Part shown: in pieces, positions 1 through 9,200 of the stretch
Position numbering within the stretch: position 1 is the stretch's first letter
How the letters are laid out: every line of letters starts with the position of its first letter
DNA from: Candidatus Bathyarchaeota archaeon A05DMB-3
GTDB lineage: Archaea; Thermoproteota; Bathyarchaeia; Bathyarchaeales; Bathycorpusculaceae
Direction of reading: 5' to 3'
DNA: 48,149 nucleotides
NCBI GenBank assembly: GCA_019685555.1
Contig: JABFQN010000010.1
Span: forward strand, 1-48,149
The notes under the pieces: model-generated
What the model was told of the DNA's origin: nothing
Databases searched by the model: none
Seen by the model: the letters and a program-made list of their open reading frames with translations, nothing else
Made by a program: the position numbers and the translations under genes

Positions 1-647
1 TCATCTATTGAAACATCAATGTTGGTTTCAAGATGTCCAAACATTTTATGATAAACGAAAACTTTACCAGCCCCTGGAATGCTAACGTCCTCCAGCCACG
101 GATCAGCAAGGAAACCGTCAATAAAGCCATGCCCTATTTTTTCTCTTAAAAAGTGGTAGAGTACGGCGCCTTCATCCTTATTTTTGGGAATTTTAACCAT
201 TTTCCTCTTTACAGCTTGTCTGAAAAGCGAAGCTAACACGTTCTCTCTTTGTTCCTTGTATTCCTTGTCTCCAATAAGCCTGGCAACAGCAGCCTCAATA
301 ATATCTAAAAGTTGACGGTCTGGTTTTTCCGGTTCTATAAGGTTATATTTTCCAATCTCTCCTCCAACGTCGATATGGGCGTATATTCCTAAGCCTAAAG
401 GATACAAGAGGTTAGTGCCTTTTTCATATTCTTCTAAATCAAGATTCAAAACATATTTGGGCTTCTCTGGCAATGTGTCCAAATAATCCTTCAAGTAAGG
501 GTGCTCTGTCAAGGCTTCCTCTAATGTTTCGCAAACCGTTCTTTTAAAAGGCCAAACATCTTCTTCCGTTTCTTCTTCCTTCTTCTTAAACAGTGAGATT
601 TTGAAACTTGAAAGCTTTGGCAAACTTAGTTTCAGTTTTTCTGACAT
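1..647 (-). CDS. flaI: Archaellum motor ATPase FlaI (ArlI), N-terminal part, cut by window edge
   Basis: FlaI is the cytoplasmic hexameric ATPase that drives archaellum assembly and rotation. Translating the minus strand from ATG at 645-647 gives an uninterrupted frame of 215 codons to the window edge. The last visible part reads DPWLEDVSIPGAG, then KVFVYHKMFG, the conserved N-terminal domain of type II/IV secretion and archaellum ATPases; the Walker motifs lie outside the window. A strong ribosome binding site (AGGAGG, about 655-660) precedes the ATG and overlaps the stop codon of flaH, so the two genes are translationally linked. FlaJ is expected beyond the left edge. A type IV pilus ATPase is the alternative, but flaH and the FlaF/G genes beside it argue for the archaellum. 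Confidence 0.9.
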   Translation of the reverse strand, partial: MSEKLKLSLPKLSSFKISLFKKKEEETEEDVWPFKRTVCETLEEALTEHPYLKDYLDTLPEKPKYVLNLDLEEYEKGTNLLYPLGLGIYAHIDVGGEIGKYNLIEPEKPDRQLLDIIEAAVARLIGDKEYKEQRENVLASLFRQAVKRKMVKIPKNKDEGAVLYHFLREKIGHGFIDGFLADPWLEDVSIPGAGKVFVYHKMFGHLETNIDVSID

Positions 648-657
648 TTGATGCCTC

Positions 658-1359
658 CTAAATTTTCACGCCGCTTAGGGGCATAACTCTTAAGCCGATT
701 TGAGGGTTGATTTCTAGGGTTATGGCGCTTTTTCTTTCGCCACTTACACCCCAGAGTTTGACAACTCTGAGTACTTTTACATCAAGTCCTGAAATGCTGG
801 CATTTTTTAAAACGAGGTAAACGTCTGAGCTTGCCCTTAGTTTCATAATTGTGTCTTCTGAAAGAAATTCTGGGTGGAAGGTGGTGACAACTGTTCTTTC
901 GTCGGACACTAGATTTTTCATTCTTGTAACAAAAGTGAGGAATTCTGACCTTGGAGTGTTTACGGTTAGAACGCTTAAACTGTCGATTATTACGGCGTCG
1001 TAAAACCGTTTTTTCAATTCAAGGAAGTTGGAGGTTACTTTTAGAAAGAAGGAGCTTAAGAAATCGTTCCATCTTCCGCCCTCAATATGTAATGGGTATA
1101 TGTTAAGTTGCCCAGACAAATAGTAGTCGTCCGCGTCAAGCTTCACAGACCTCATCATGGACAAATACTCTTTAACGGTTGCCTCGCTTGTTATAACGCA
1201 AACCTTTAACCCCATGTTAAGCATGGCGGATGCTATTTGCTGAACGAAAATGGTTTTTCCAGAACCGTAATCTCCCTCAACAGATATTAAGCTTGGATGG
1301 GGAAGGCCGCCGCCGAGGTCTCTGTCAAGTTCTGGGATGCCCAAACTTATAACTTTCAT
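658..1359 (-). CDS. flaH: Archaellum RecA-like ATPase FlaH (ArlH)
   Basis: FlaH is a KaiC/RecA-fold ATP-binding protein that sits with FlaI and FlaJ at the base of the archaellum motor. The 233-residue product has Walker A GDYGSGKT near residues 29-36 and a Walker B-type strand (AVIIDS) near residue 123, and the length fits the family. Its ATG overlaps the stop of the upstream FlaF/G gene by four bases (ATGA, 1356-1359), and its own stop lies in the ribosome binding site of flaI. KaiC-like regulators have a similar fold, but the operon position makes FlaH nearly certain. Confidence 0.93.
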   Translation of the reverse strand: MKVISLGIPELDRDLGGGLPHPSLISVEGDYGSGKTIFVQQIASAMLNMGLKVCVITSEATVKEYLSMMRSVKLDADDYYLSGQLNIYPLHIEGGRWNDFLSSFFLKVTSNFLELKKRFYDAVIIDSLSVLTVNTPRSEFLTFVTRMKNLVSDERTVVTTFHPEFLSEDTIMKLRASSDVYLVLKNASISGLDVKVLRVVKLWGVSGERKSAITLEINPQIGLRVMPLSGVKI

Positions 1360-1883
1360 TGTGTTCTAACAGCCTCCCCCTTTGCGGTAACTCCATAATG
1401 CGTAACAAAAACGACGGAAACCAAACCGTTTAGGGGAATTTCCGGAGCCCCGCTTGGAATACTTAAAAAGATGTGAGCTTCTTCCCCAGCGTCTATATAG
1501 CTGTGGTTGTCCGGCGTGAAAACATAGTTTGTCCCTGAAACCCTAACCTCTAAAATGTCATAGTCTTCGATGGGATAGGACACCCAAAAAGAATTGTTTC
1601 CATAAGAGAGGATTATGGTGTTCCACTTGTACTCCGACTGGTTCTCAAAGAAAATAACCTTTGACCCTATGTTTTCTATGGTTATGTTGCATGAGGTGGC
1701 ATTAATGGGATGCACTTCCAACTGTAAGGCTATGTCAAGTTTCTCTCTTTCGCGGTTAACATACTCCTCAGCAGTGTACAATATCTCTTTCAAACTTTGG
1801 AAAACGGTTATTAAAAACGTGGAGGATAGTGCAAGCAAAACTATTAGAATGATGGATGAAGTTATCGTTACTGAAAAACCCAT
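1356..1883 (-). CDS. Archaellum stator-type protein, FlaF/FlaG family (flaH-proximal copy)
   Basis: FlaF and FlaG are pseudoperiplasmic beta-sandwich proteins that tie the archaellum motor to the S-layer. This 175-residue product has one N-terminal hydrophobic helix (residues about 5-28), a short charged linker (EEYVNREREKL), and a beta-rich external domain with N-glycosylation-type sequons. The gene begins at ATG 1881-1883, nine bases after the preceding gene, and overlaps flaH by four bases. Next to flaH, crenarchaeal operons carry FlaF and euryarchaeal operons carry FlaG. The sequence alone does not let me choose, so no symbol is given. Confidence 0.82.
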   Translation of the reverse strand: MGFSVTITSSIILIVLLALSSTFLITVFQSLKEILYTAEEYVNREREKLDIALQLEVHPINATSCNITIENIGSKVIFFENQSEYKWNTIILSYGNNSFWVSYPIEDYDILEVRVSGTNYVFTPDNHSYIDAGEEAHIFLSIPSGAPEIPLNGLVSVVFVTHYGVTAKGEAVRTQ

Positions 1884-1892
1884 TACACCACC

Positions 1893-2393
1893 TCAAGATG
1901 GGGGTGCTGGGAAGAGGTAGCTGCTGCCTATCCCCTTTGAAGGAACTATTTTGGCTTCGAAGATCACTCCTTCCACGTTGCTAGATGGATAAGCCTTTAT
2001 GACTGCTGTTTCCCGCGGTTCCCAAGTATTATCTCCATCTGCGTCTGATAGGCTAAACTGTCCGCTTCCAGCACTTGCTGTTGCGTTATAGGTAAACAGT
2101 TGAGCTTTCCCGTATTCTCCCACATAAACATCTAGGAAAGTGAAATCGGTAAGCGGTAGGTATCCAACGTTTTTAGCGTATATGATAAAATGGGGTGGGC
2201 TCGTGGTGCTGTTTATGGTGGCATAAACTATCTCCAACTGCAAACTAACAATTCTTTTATAATCATTAACATTTTGCGCCAATTCGTTTTGAACAAGGTT
2301 TCCAGTGTAAAATGCGTAAACAGAAAAAGCGCTTGCTAGGCATACTGAAGCTATAACCATTATTATGTGGGATAAAGTTAAAGAAAAGCCCAT
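1893..2393 (-). CDS. Archaellum stator-type protein, FlaG/FlaF family (distal copy)
   Basis: This second FlaF/FlaG-type protein (166 residues) has the same plan as its neighbour: N-terminal MGFSLTLSHIIM, a single membrane helix to about residue 28, then a beta-rich external domain. A DADGDNTWEP stretch near residues 117-126 is typical of acidic surface loops and could bind metal. Its ATG shares one base with the stop codon of the upstream FlaC/D/E-like gene (TAATG at 2391-2395), so translation is coupled. It probably partners the following FlaF/G protein in a stator complex. Whether it is FlaF or FlaG depends on a family search. Confidence 0.82.
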   Translation of the reverse strand: MGFSLTLSHIIMVIASVCLASAFSVYAFYTGNLVQNELAQNVNDYKRIVSLQLEIVYATINSTTSPPHFIIYAKNVGYLPLTDFTFLDVYVGEYGKAQLFTYNATASAGSGQFSLSDADGDNTWEPRETAVIKAYPSSNVEGVIFEAKIVPSKGIGSSYLFPAPPS

Positions 2394-3163
2394 TACACAG
2401 CCCTTTTCGCTATTCTAGCCTTTGCAGCTCTTCCTTCAGCTATGGCAATAAGCCGCTTCACATCTTCTACGCCTACTCGCACACCTGAAATTACAGAAGC
2501 CTTATACATGTTCAGCAGCAGCTTGCTCTTCGTAAGACCCTTCGACTTGGCTTTTTCAGCTGCAACTGCCAAAGAATAAACCTGTTCGTTGACTCCTTCA
2601 GGCATGAAACCCAAGCGTTCATAGGATTGTGAAATCTGCTTTATGTCTTCTGGAGTGAAACCCAAATCAAGGAGAGACCAAACCCAGTCTAGGTACACAG
2701 CCCCAGATGGCGGCAGCTCAGCCTTTAAGCGAGGCTCTTCCCTTATTTCTTCTAGTGGCTTTGCTTTTGCTTCTCTAGTTTCTAAAGTTTCTTTCGGCAA
2801 CGGCGCAAGCATCTCTATTGACGGCTTTGGAACACCTTCCTCTGCCTTCTCCTCAGGCTTTTCTTCGGGTTTCCCTAAAACCAGCGACTTAACTCCTGAA
2901 GGAAGCCTTTCACTGTTTAGCTTTTTCAAGTCTTTTTCACTTGAGATGACCCGCAAGAGGTTGAAGGGATTTTCAATTTCGCTAACTGCTGACCGAATAT
3001 CAATTATGGATCTTTTAAGCTCAGCTACAGCCGTGTTCAGCTCTTCGGAAAGCTTTTCAACATTATACTTCAGCTTTTCGATTTCCTGTTTTTCTGGTTT
3101 TTCTTCGCTTTTCGACTCTGGCGTTTCAGAGGCTTCTTTTTTACTATTATCTGTTTTTGCCAT
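2393..3163 (-). CDS. Archaellum accessory protein, FlaC/FlaD/FlaE-like
   Basis: FlaC/D/E proteins form the cytosolic ring that links the archaellum motor to chemotaxis through CheF. The 256-residue product starts with a charged Lys/Glu-rich tail, then a coiled coil (residues about 25-70), then the NPFN-type segment of FlaC-like proteins. A low-complexity Pro/Glu/Lys linker follows (about 97-150), and then a helical C-terminal domain with LDWVWSLLDLGF, resembling the FlaD/E domain. So FlaC-like and FlaD/E-like parts appear joined in one protein. It is the first gene of the operon. The start ATG (3161-3163) follows AAGGACG about 11 bases upstream. The assignment rests on remembered motifs and context. 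Confidence 0.75.
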   Translation of the reverse strand: MAKTDNSKKEASETPESKSEEKPEKQEIEKLKYNVEKLSEELNTAVAELKRSIIDIRSAVSEIENPFNLLRVISSEKDLKKLNSERLPSGVKSLVLGKPEEKPEEKAEEGVPKPSIEMLAPLPKETLETREAKAKPLEEIREEPRLKAELPPSGAVYLDWVWSLLDLGFTPEDIKQISQSYERLGFMPEGVNEQVYSLAVAAEKAKSKGLTKSKLLLNMYKASVISGVRVGVEDVKRLIAIAEGRAAKARIAKRAV

Positions 3164-3194
3164 ATTTACAAACGTCCTTTAGACACTGCTGATT

Positions 3195-3262
3195 TACTGT
3201 ATGAATCTGTGATTTGCATTTAAATTATGTGAAACCAGAATCAATATTTGTAAATTTTACAA
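3195..3262 (-). promoter_or_regulatory. Promoter region of the archaellum operon with a perfect inverted repeat
   Basis: An AT-rich TATA-like element (TAATTTAAATGC read on the minus strand, 3216-3227) lies about 25 bases before a predicted start near 3197, giving a leader of about 34 bases before the ATG at 3163. Just upstream at 3248-3262 is the perfect dyad TTGTAAATTTTACAA, seven-base arms around one base. Its position behind the TATA box would suit an activator or an upstream repressor site. In such AT-rich DNA a dyad can arise by chance. Confidence 0.4.
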
Positions 3263-3379
3263 TTTAGAATCTAATTTTTATAATATTTCCAAATTTGATT
3301 CGAAATTAGAACATAACATAACACCGCCTAAAAATCGAGGCTCCACATACAAACATCAAAGAAAAACATTTCAAAACAC

Positions 3380-3387
3380 ATATTTAT
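3380..3387 (+). promoter_or_regulatory. TATA box of the 3418 gene
   Basis: The element ATATTTAT lies about 34 bases before the ATG at 3418. A start site about 25 bases from its centre falls near 3410, so the mRNA would be leaderless or nearly so. This agrees with the lack of a Shine-Dalgarno sequence before that ATG. Confidence 0.45.
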
Positions 3388-3417
3388 GCTGGATTTGCAG
3401 AATATCTATGAGAATCT

Positions 3418-4548
3418 ATGAAAAAAGCGCATTTGCTCATCTTAGTATTATTAATCATTTCCGCTATTTCTGCGCCTATAATTTATGTTTACTACTTTGA
3501 TGATGAAAGGGAATTGTTCTTCGGAGTTTCTTTTGGCTTAAACACAGCAAGCGAAGCGAAACTTCTCATAGATAAAGTGAAAGACTACACAAACCTTTTC
3601 CTCATAAACTCCTGGGATATAAGCACAAACGAAACCGCTCTAAACGAAATCTGCGAATATGCTGTAAACGCTAAACTTCATTTTATAGTGTTCTTTTCCT
3701 TCGTTTCCCATGTTGCTTATCCATGGCATACCACGTGGCTTGACACAGCCAAAGAAAGGTTTGGTGAATATTTCTTGGGAGTCTACTTTTATGATGAGCC
3801 TGGTGGAAATCAAATTGACAAGGGAGTGTGGAGAGGAGGCGCGCCGGTAGGAACCTTCTCCAACTACAGTGAGGCGGCAAACTGGTATGTTGAAAATATT
3901 TGCTCCAGCGGAAGCATGATTGACTTAAAAACCAGATATATCCCAGTTTTCACGTCGGATTATGCGCTTTACTGGTTTGACTATTTAGCGGGATACGACT
4001 GCGTCTTCGTCGAGTTCGGATGGAACCATAGCCGAATCCAGCACATAGCTTTAGGCAGAGGAGCAGCAAAATTGCAAAACAAAGAATGGGGCGTAATAAT
4101 AACATGGACCTATACCCATCCGCCATATCTTGAAAATGGAACCCGCCTATTCGAGGATTTTGTAACCGCCTACAGAGCGGGCGCCAAATACATCATCGTC
4201 TTCAACTATCCAAAAATAAACGAGTATGGAATACTAAAAGAAGAACATTTCAACGCCATGAAAGAATTCTGGAACTTGCTACGACGCTCACCAAAAACTT
4301 TAGGAGAAAGGGTAGATGGACAAGTGGCTTACGTGCTCCCAAAAGACTATGGTTGGGGAATGCGAAGCCCAGACGACAAAATATGGGGATTATGGCCTCG
4401 AGATAATCGGTCTCCAATAATATGGGAGAACATGAACAAACTCATCGAAAGATATGGCTTAAAACTTGACATAATCTACGACGACCCAAAATTCAACTAC
4501 AAGGAAAAATACTCTACAATTTACCCTTGGAACAGCACAATCACCTAA
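3418..4548 (+). CDS. Membrane-anchored TIM-barrel-like (glycosidase-like) surface protein, function unknown
   Basis: I do not recognise a named family. The 376-residue product begins with a signal anchor (KKAHLLILVLLIISAI, residues 2-17) and is then soluble, presumably outside the cell. Its alternating strands and helices include FVEFGWNHS and GVYFYDEPGG near residues 120-130, where an acidic pair after a strand recalls glycoside hydrolase barrels, and an aromatic-rich part (WGVIITWTYTHPP) is typical of sugar-binding clefts. A carbohydrate-active role is an inference from fold appearance only. The gene is divergent from the archaellum operon and has its own TATA box. Its tail, rich in Trp, Tyr and Asp, shows no membrane helix. 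Confidence 0.6.
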   Translation: MKKAHLLILVLLIISAISAPIIYVYYFDDERELFFGVSFGLNTASEAKLLIDKVKDYTNLFLINSWDISTNETALNEICEYAVNAKLHFIVFFSFVSHVAYPWHTTWLDTAKERFGEYFLGVYFYDEPGGNQIDKGVWRGGAPVGTFSNYSEAANWYVENICSSGSMIDLKTRYIPVFTSDYALYWFDYLAGYDCVFVEFGWNHSRIQHIALGRGAAKLQNKEWGVIITWTYTHPPYLENGTRLFEDFVTAYRAGAKYIIVFNYPKINEYGILKEEHFNAMKEFWNLLRRSPKTLGERVDGQVAYVLPKDYGWGMRSPDDKIWGLWPRDNRSPIIWENMNKLIERYGLKLDIIYDDPKFNYKEKYSTIYPWNSTIT

Positions 4549-4591
4549 ACAAAATTCAGCATCAAAACAGAAAATAACGTGATTCTCAAAA

Positions 4592-4666
4592 TGGACCGGG
4601 CGGGATTTGAACCCGCGGCCTCCCGAGTGCAAGTCGGGCGTTCATACCACGCTGAACTACCGGCCC
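4592..4666 (-). tRNA. tRNA-Ala (UGC)
   Basis: Read on the minus strand, all four arms form. The acceptor GGGCCGG pairs with CCGGUCC and includes the G3:U70 wobble that marks alanine tRNAs. The D stem is GUUC/GAAC. The anticodon stem CCCGA/UCGGG closes the loop CUUGCAC, with anticodon UGC. The T arm is GCGGG-UUCAAAU-CCCGC and the discriminator is A73. There is no intron and no encoded CCA. The 216 bases between this gene and 4883 hold no supported gene; they contain its promoter and a GGAGGAGGA/TCCTCCTCC inverted repeat. Confidence 0.97.
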
Positions 4667-4882
4667 ATGCGGTTGCTTCTTGTATGGAAACTGGTATGAT
4701 GGAATTTAGAGATTTCGGTTATTTGCTATGCTAAAGGTTAAATCATAAGGTTGGATTATTCTAGTAAGGGAGGAGGATGGTGGAGTTCTATTTTTCTCCC
4801 TTCTCTCCTGATGACACCGTTCCTCCTCCATGCTTCGTCAGCTCAATGGACAAAAGTATTTTACGTTGAATTTGGAGACTGA

Positions 4883-5284
4883 TTGTTGGTGAGAGCTGGT
4901 TTGGCTGAAAATTTTTCTGGGAAATTCGTTGTTCAACGGCATCACGCGAGGCAGTTGCATTACGATTTTAGGCTTGAAATGGATGGTGTCCTAAAAAGCT
5001 GGGCTGTTCCGAAAGAGCCGCCTTTAGAGCCTGGCGTTAAAAGGCTAGCGGTTGAAGTTGAAGACCATCCACTGGACTATGCTGATTTTCAGGGAATAAT
5101 ACCCGAAGGCATGTATGGTGCTGGAAGGGTGGAAATCTGGGATAGGGGCGCATATACCCTTAAACATAGAAGCAGCGACAAAATAGAGTTCACTTTAAAC
5201 GGCGAAAAAATGCGGGGAGACTACGCCCTAATAAGGTTTAAAGGGGATAAAAACTGGCTTTTGATAAAGAAGAAAACGCCATAA
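4883..5284 (+). CDS. Stand-alone 3'-phosphoesterase, LigD PE-domain family
   Basis: This 133-residue protein is the phosphoesterase domain of bacterial ligase D as a separate protein; the family removes 3'-phosphates and 3'-ribonucleotides from DNA ends before ligation. The signature HHARQLHYDFRLEMDG (residues 20-35) supplies the catalytic His20, His26, Asp28 and Arg30, and EDHPLDY supplies His62 and Tyr66, so the known active-site set is complete. The start is TTG at 4883 with GGAG at 4873-4876; GTG at 4889 is possible. No ligase, Ku or primase gene is adjacent, so it must act with ligases encoded elsewhere. Confidence 0.93.
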   Translation: MLVRAGLAENFSGKFVVQRHHARQLHYDFRLEMDGVLKSWAVPKEPPLEPGVKRLAVEVEDHPLDYADFQGIIPEGMYGAGRVEIWDRGAYTLKHRSSDKIEFTLNGEKMRGDYALIRFKGDKNWLLIKKKTP

Positions 5285-5351
5285 ACCGCGGCTCGAACAC
5301 GCAATTTTTTAAAAAGTAGAGTTTCAAAGAATGAACTGTGGAGGAAACGGG

Positions 5352-5840
5352 ATGGTTGAGTTTGAAATCGTCAAGGTTGAAGTGCCAAAAGAGTGCAATG
5401 TGATTTTGGGCATGGCGCACTTTATCAAAACCGTTGAAGACTTGTATGAAGCTTTGGTTAACTCTGCTCCAAACATAAGGTTCGGCATAGGCTTCTGCGA
5501 AAGCTCCGGTCCATGCCTGGTGAGACACGAGGGAAACGACGAGGAGCTTAGGCGGCTTGCTGCTGAAAAAGCCTTTGAAATCGCCTGCGGTCACAGTTTC
5601 ATAATTTTCATTAAAAACGCTTATCCAATAAACGTGTTGGACAAAATTAGAAAAGTGCCGGAAGTTTGCACAATTTATGCGGCTACGGCGAATCCGCTGG
5701 AAGTCATTATAGCTGAAACAGAGCAGGGTAGAGGAATAATGGGCGTTGTTGACGGTTTTAAGAGTAAAGGAATAGAAAACGAGAGCGACATAAAAGCTAG
5801 AAAGGAGTTTCTGCGGAAAATAGGCTACAAACTGAGCTAA
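5352..5840 (+). CDS. Adenosine-specific kinase-like protein (PF04008 family)
   Basis: The 162-residue product matches the small archaeal family described as adenosine-specific kinases from a Pyrobaculum structure. Conserved stretches include [21 protein letters not shown] and [14 protein letters not shown]. The glycine-rich [10 protein letters not shown] near the C-terminus is also typical. In vivo function is poorly established even for the family. An upstream ATG at 5331 exists, but GGAGG at 5340-5344 is spaced seven bases from ATG 5352, so I take 5352 as the start. Downstream, GCGGC/GCCGC at about 5845-5861 could form a short hairpin before the convergent gene at 5912. Confidence 0.85.
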   Translation: MVEFEIVKVEVPKECNVILGMAHFIKTVEDLYEALVNSAPNIRFGIGFCESSGPCLVRHEGNDEELRRLAAEKAFEIACGHSFIIFIKNAYPINVLDKIRKVPEVCTIYAATANPLEVIIAETEQGRGIMGVVDGFKSKGIENESDIKARKEFLRKIGYKLS

Positions 5841-5879
5841 AAGCGCGGCAAAAAGCGCCGCAGGGTGGAACTGTATGTT

Positions 5880-5908
5880 GAAAATCCACTGGAGGGAGGT
5901 AGCTTTCC
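5880..5908 (+). repeat. Weak copy of the dispersed intergenic repeat
   Basis: GAAAATCCACTGGAGGGAGG followed by TAGC resembles the start of the repeat family seen at 10506, 25397, 27310, 43092 and 43148 (core GAAAATCTAGAGRGAGG then TA). It lies 40 bases after a stop codon in the same orientation, as in the other copies. The second half of the element is not recognisable. Confidence 0.35.
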
Positions 5909-5911
5909 GTC

Positions 5912-6130
5912 TTATCTTGAGGCTATTAACTCATGCCGCAGTTCAAAAGGAACCTTTTCCTTCATTCTTTCAGCAGCATAGTCAACTAAATGTTTAAACT
6001 GTTTTTCCGTCAACACTTGACGAGCCTTTGCCAAAATTTCCAGGCAAATTTCTTTAAAAACAAGGTCTGTGCAGCCCATTTTTGCATCGTCAATTAATTC
6101 TTTGCAAGCTTGAAGGATTTGGTTGTTCAA
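5912..6130 (-). CDS. Small helical protein of 72 residues, unknown function
   Basis: I do not recognise this protein. It is predicted to be all-helical and cytoplasmic, with three cysteines (ACKEL, GCTDL, ICLEI), charged heptad-like spacing and a final HELIASR. The start is TTG (6128-6130) behind GGTGG at about 6138-6142. It is convergent with the adenosine-kinase-like gene and followed on the same strand, after about 165 bases, by the start of no other gene. The frame is open and reads like normal protein, but a gene this short with a TTG start is uncertain. Confidence 0.5.
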   Translation of the reverse strand: MNNQILQACKELIDDAKMGCTDLVFKEICLEILAKARQVLTEKQFKHLVDYAAERMKEKVPFELRHELIASR

Positions 6131-6296
6131 GGCAATTCCACCCTGCAGTCAAAATAGTTAACTCTAAAACATTAAAACACTTATGAATTCAAAAACTTGA
6201 TTACAAATCCATTTTCGCCCATAAATTTCGCTATAGCTCCAATCCAGCAAACACAATTAGGAATTTTATTTAGTAAAGAAAGAAGGGATAAGAGGT

Positions 6297-9200
6297 TTAA
6301 CGGCGTTTTTTAACCATTACAGCTGCAACTGACGACAGCATTGCGAGCAGCAATAGGAATGTTTCCAGTGGGAATTCTGGAATCGCCGATGACCCGACAA
6401 TGTCGATATGATGTTCGCTGTGGGTGTATGTGAAGTAGATGAAGGAGTGAGTGTTGTTCCACGTCCACTCGGAGGTTATTGGCACATCATTCACCAAAAC
6501 AGTGTATGGTCCGCCAAGGAGTATGTTGGGAATTGTTACGTTACAGAACCCCACCGTTCCCTCGTCGCCAGTAACGTTAAAGCCTATTTTCATTTGTTGT
6601 TGGCTGAAGTTGAAGTTTGTTACTGTTGAGTTGCTGGTGATTTCGACGAGATATTCTTCTCCTTCCCAAGGCACACTGAAGGTCAGTTTTATAGGACCGC
6701 CAGCGCTTGAGACGCTGCGCATGCTAATGCTGGATTCGAAGGCTTGAGCTGCGCCGACACTTTCAAACCAGCTTATGGACTCGTATCCTTCTTTTGTTAT
6801 GCTTATTGAATATTCTCCCGGCAGTAATCCTTCAAGCGAGAAGTATCCGGTGGCATTGCTGCTTGTTTGGATGAAAGTCATTCCTATTGCGGAGATAGTC
6901 GCATTTTCTATCGGATTGCCAGTTGAGAAGTCAACCAAGTAGCCGAAAAGTTGCGCCCTTGTAGATGCGTTAAGGAAAGGTTTGTAATATATTTCTCTAA
7001 GCTCAAAGTTGTCGAAGAAATGGTATATACGGTTTTCTATTTCGTTTTGGCTAGCGGTTCCCCAATAATTGTAAGTGGCGTTAATGATCACTCCGTCTCC
7101 ACCTGGTGCTGAAACCACAGCGTATCCAGCGTTAGATTGAATGTCATTGTGAACTATGTCGCATCTCAATTGTTGAGCGAATTCGGTGAATTTAACTCCA
7201 ATGCCGTTTCTTGCTATGTAATTATTCATTGCAACTAAATGTTCATAGTCGAGGGGGCGAAGCTTAAGCCCAGCCTCGGCGTTATACATTATTAAGTTGT
7301 CCTTTATGACACCGTAGCAAACTGTGCCGTCAATGTATATTCCGCTTCCATAATTGGATATAATAGTGTTCCTACAAATCTCATAGTATCGCCCATTACT
7401 TATTAGGGCTATGGCGTCGCCATTTCCAGAAGTGAACGTGTTGTTATTAATCTTTACAATTCCATTAAGATAATTAATTTTTATGCCGCCATTTTCGAAG
7501 TAGGCAATGAAGGAGTTCGTTATTTCTACATAGAAATCCGATGTCCACATCCCATTCATTTCAGTTATAGAGATGCAGCGAGTTATATTGCAGTTTTTAA
7601 TTATGAATTTCAAGCCTGTGAAATCTATAACTTGCCAACTCTCCGGCCACGTCAGTACGTAATGGGCGTAGGAAATATGAACATTGTCCAGAATTATTGT
7701 TGTGTTTGTCGAGGTGTAATGGAGACAGAGACCTCCCCAATTTGGCGTGGCGCTTCGGTTTGCAGTGAAAATTATGGGGTTAGTCTCTTCGCCTGTTGCA
7801 TTTAATGTGGCGCCTTTGTATAGCCAAATGTAGTATTCTCCGTTTGCAAGAACTTCTACTCCCGGCTCAATGGTTAAAGTTTTATTTTCATATATCAGTA
7901 AGTCTCCGGTTAATACATAGGGACTTCCATATTTGGTCCATGTAGTGTTTTCGTATATTATACCGCTGACAGGCGTGGCTACTAACACGTGGAGTAGGCT
8001 TTGAGCGGCAAACTCTGTTCCATTCCATACGTTAACATGATGGATTCCCGTGGTAGCGTCTAAAGGAACTGTTATCTGAGTTTTAAACATGCCTTCTGCG
8101 TCTGTTGGAACATTTTCGGCGAGAACCGTTGTGTTGTCCCATTTTATCGCTATGAAGCCATTGGGATCGTAATATTCTCCTTTAGCCCACAAGGTTACGC
8201 CTGGTCTTCCAAAGTCTATTGTTGTCTGGAAAAGCTCTGAAGATGAGAAAACAAGCGTTGGCTTGACGATTTCGTAGCTGTTTTGGGTTATAAATCCGCT
8301 AGTGTCCCAAACACTTATGTAATGGGTTCCCCAGTTTGACCGTGGAAGGGTTACGTTTACCGCAAAGGTTCCGTTTTCGTTTACGTAGACATCTGAGGCT
8401 AATTCAGTGGTGTTGTCCCATTTGATGCTGAGATACGAGTCCGGTGTGAACCATGTTCCTTTGATAAGCACAAATGGATTGGGCGACCTCTGTCCGTAGG
8501 CTCTTGCCTCAGCGAAAGTGGGGACACCCGCAACGAACTTCCATGTGTATAGGGCTATTGTGGGCTTAGGACCTTTTAAGGCTTCAAATACGTCTGCAAC
8601 ACCATAGCCGTAATCGTTGTTAACTCCGCCTTCTCTTTGAACAGCCCTAGTAATTAATGCAGCCTTTATTTTCTCTGGAGACCAGTCTGGATGCGCCTGC
8701 CTAATCAAGGCAGCCGCACCGGCAATCATTGGAGCTGCCGCGGAAGTTCCGCTTACAACCCTATAGATTATCCACTCCTTTTCTGGATACTTAAAGTATG
8801 GAAGAGAACCCGCCATTATAGAAACTCCTACAGCACATATGTCCGGTTTGAACCTATCATCTAAAGTCGGTCCTCTGCTGGAAAAGCTGGCGATGTTCTT
8901 TGCCCTATCCACGGCTCCAACAGCAATAACTTTTTCTGCAGCTGCTGGAGTGCCCACCGTATATGGTTTTGGACCAAAGTTACCGGCTGCTACAACAACT
9001 ACTATGCCTTCATCCACAACCTGGTCACATGCTAGGCTTAGAACATCTTTGCCGTCCGATGGCCCTATGGAACCGAGACTCAAGTTGGTAACTGTAATGT
9101 TGTAGACGTTTTTGTTCGCCGCAACCCATTCAAGTCCCCTGATGATATTGCTTACGTATCCTCTTCCCTTTTCATCCAACACTTTTATAGCCACGATTTT

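Noticed and set aside
1615-1920. Plus-strand frame of 101 codons
   Set aside because: Antisense to a FlaF/G-type gene, with no motif and no start signal.
2643-3182. Long plus-strand frame of 179 codons, rich in Ser and Phe
   Set aside because: It is the mirror of the Lys/Glu-rich FlaC/D/E-like gene; composition and lack of a ribosome site show it is a shadow.
4771-4840. GGAGGAGGA/TCCTCCTCC inverted repeat
   Set aside because: The loop is over 30 bases and the arms are simple purine/pyrimidine runs, so this is weak evidence of structure.
4805-4880. Possible box C/D RNA (TGATGA and later CTGA) before the LigD PE gene
   Set aside because: The spacing between boxes is too long, no proper inner D'/C' boxes are visible, and CTGA overlaps the gene's own ribosome site region.
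5845-5862. GCGGC/GCCGC hairpin as a terminator
   Set aside because: Only five pairs and no T-run after it; archaeal termination does not need a hairpin.
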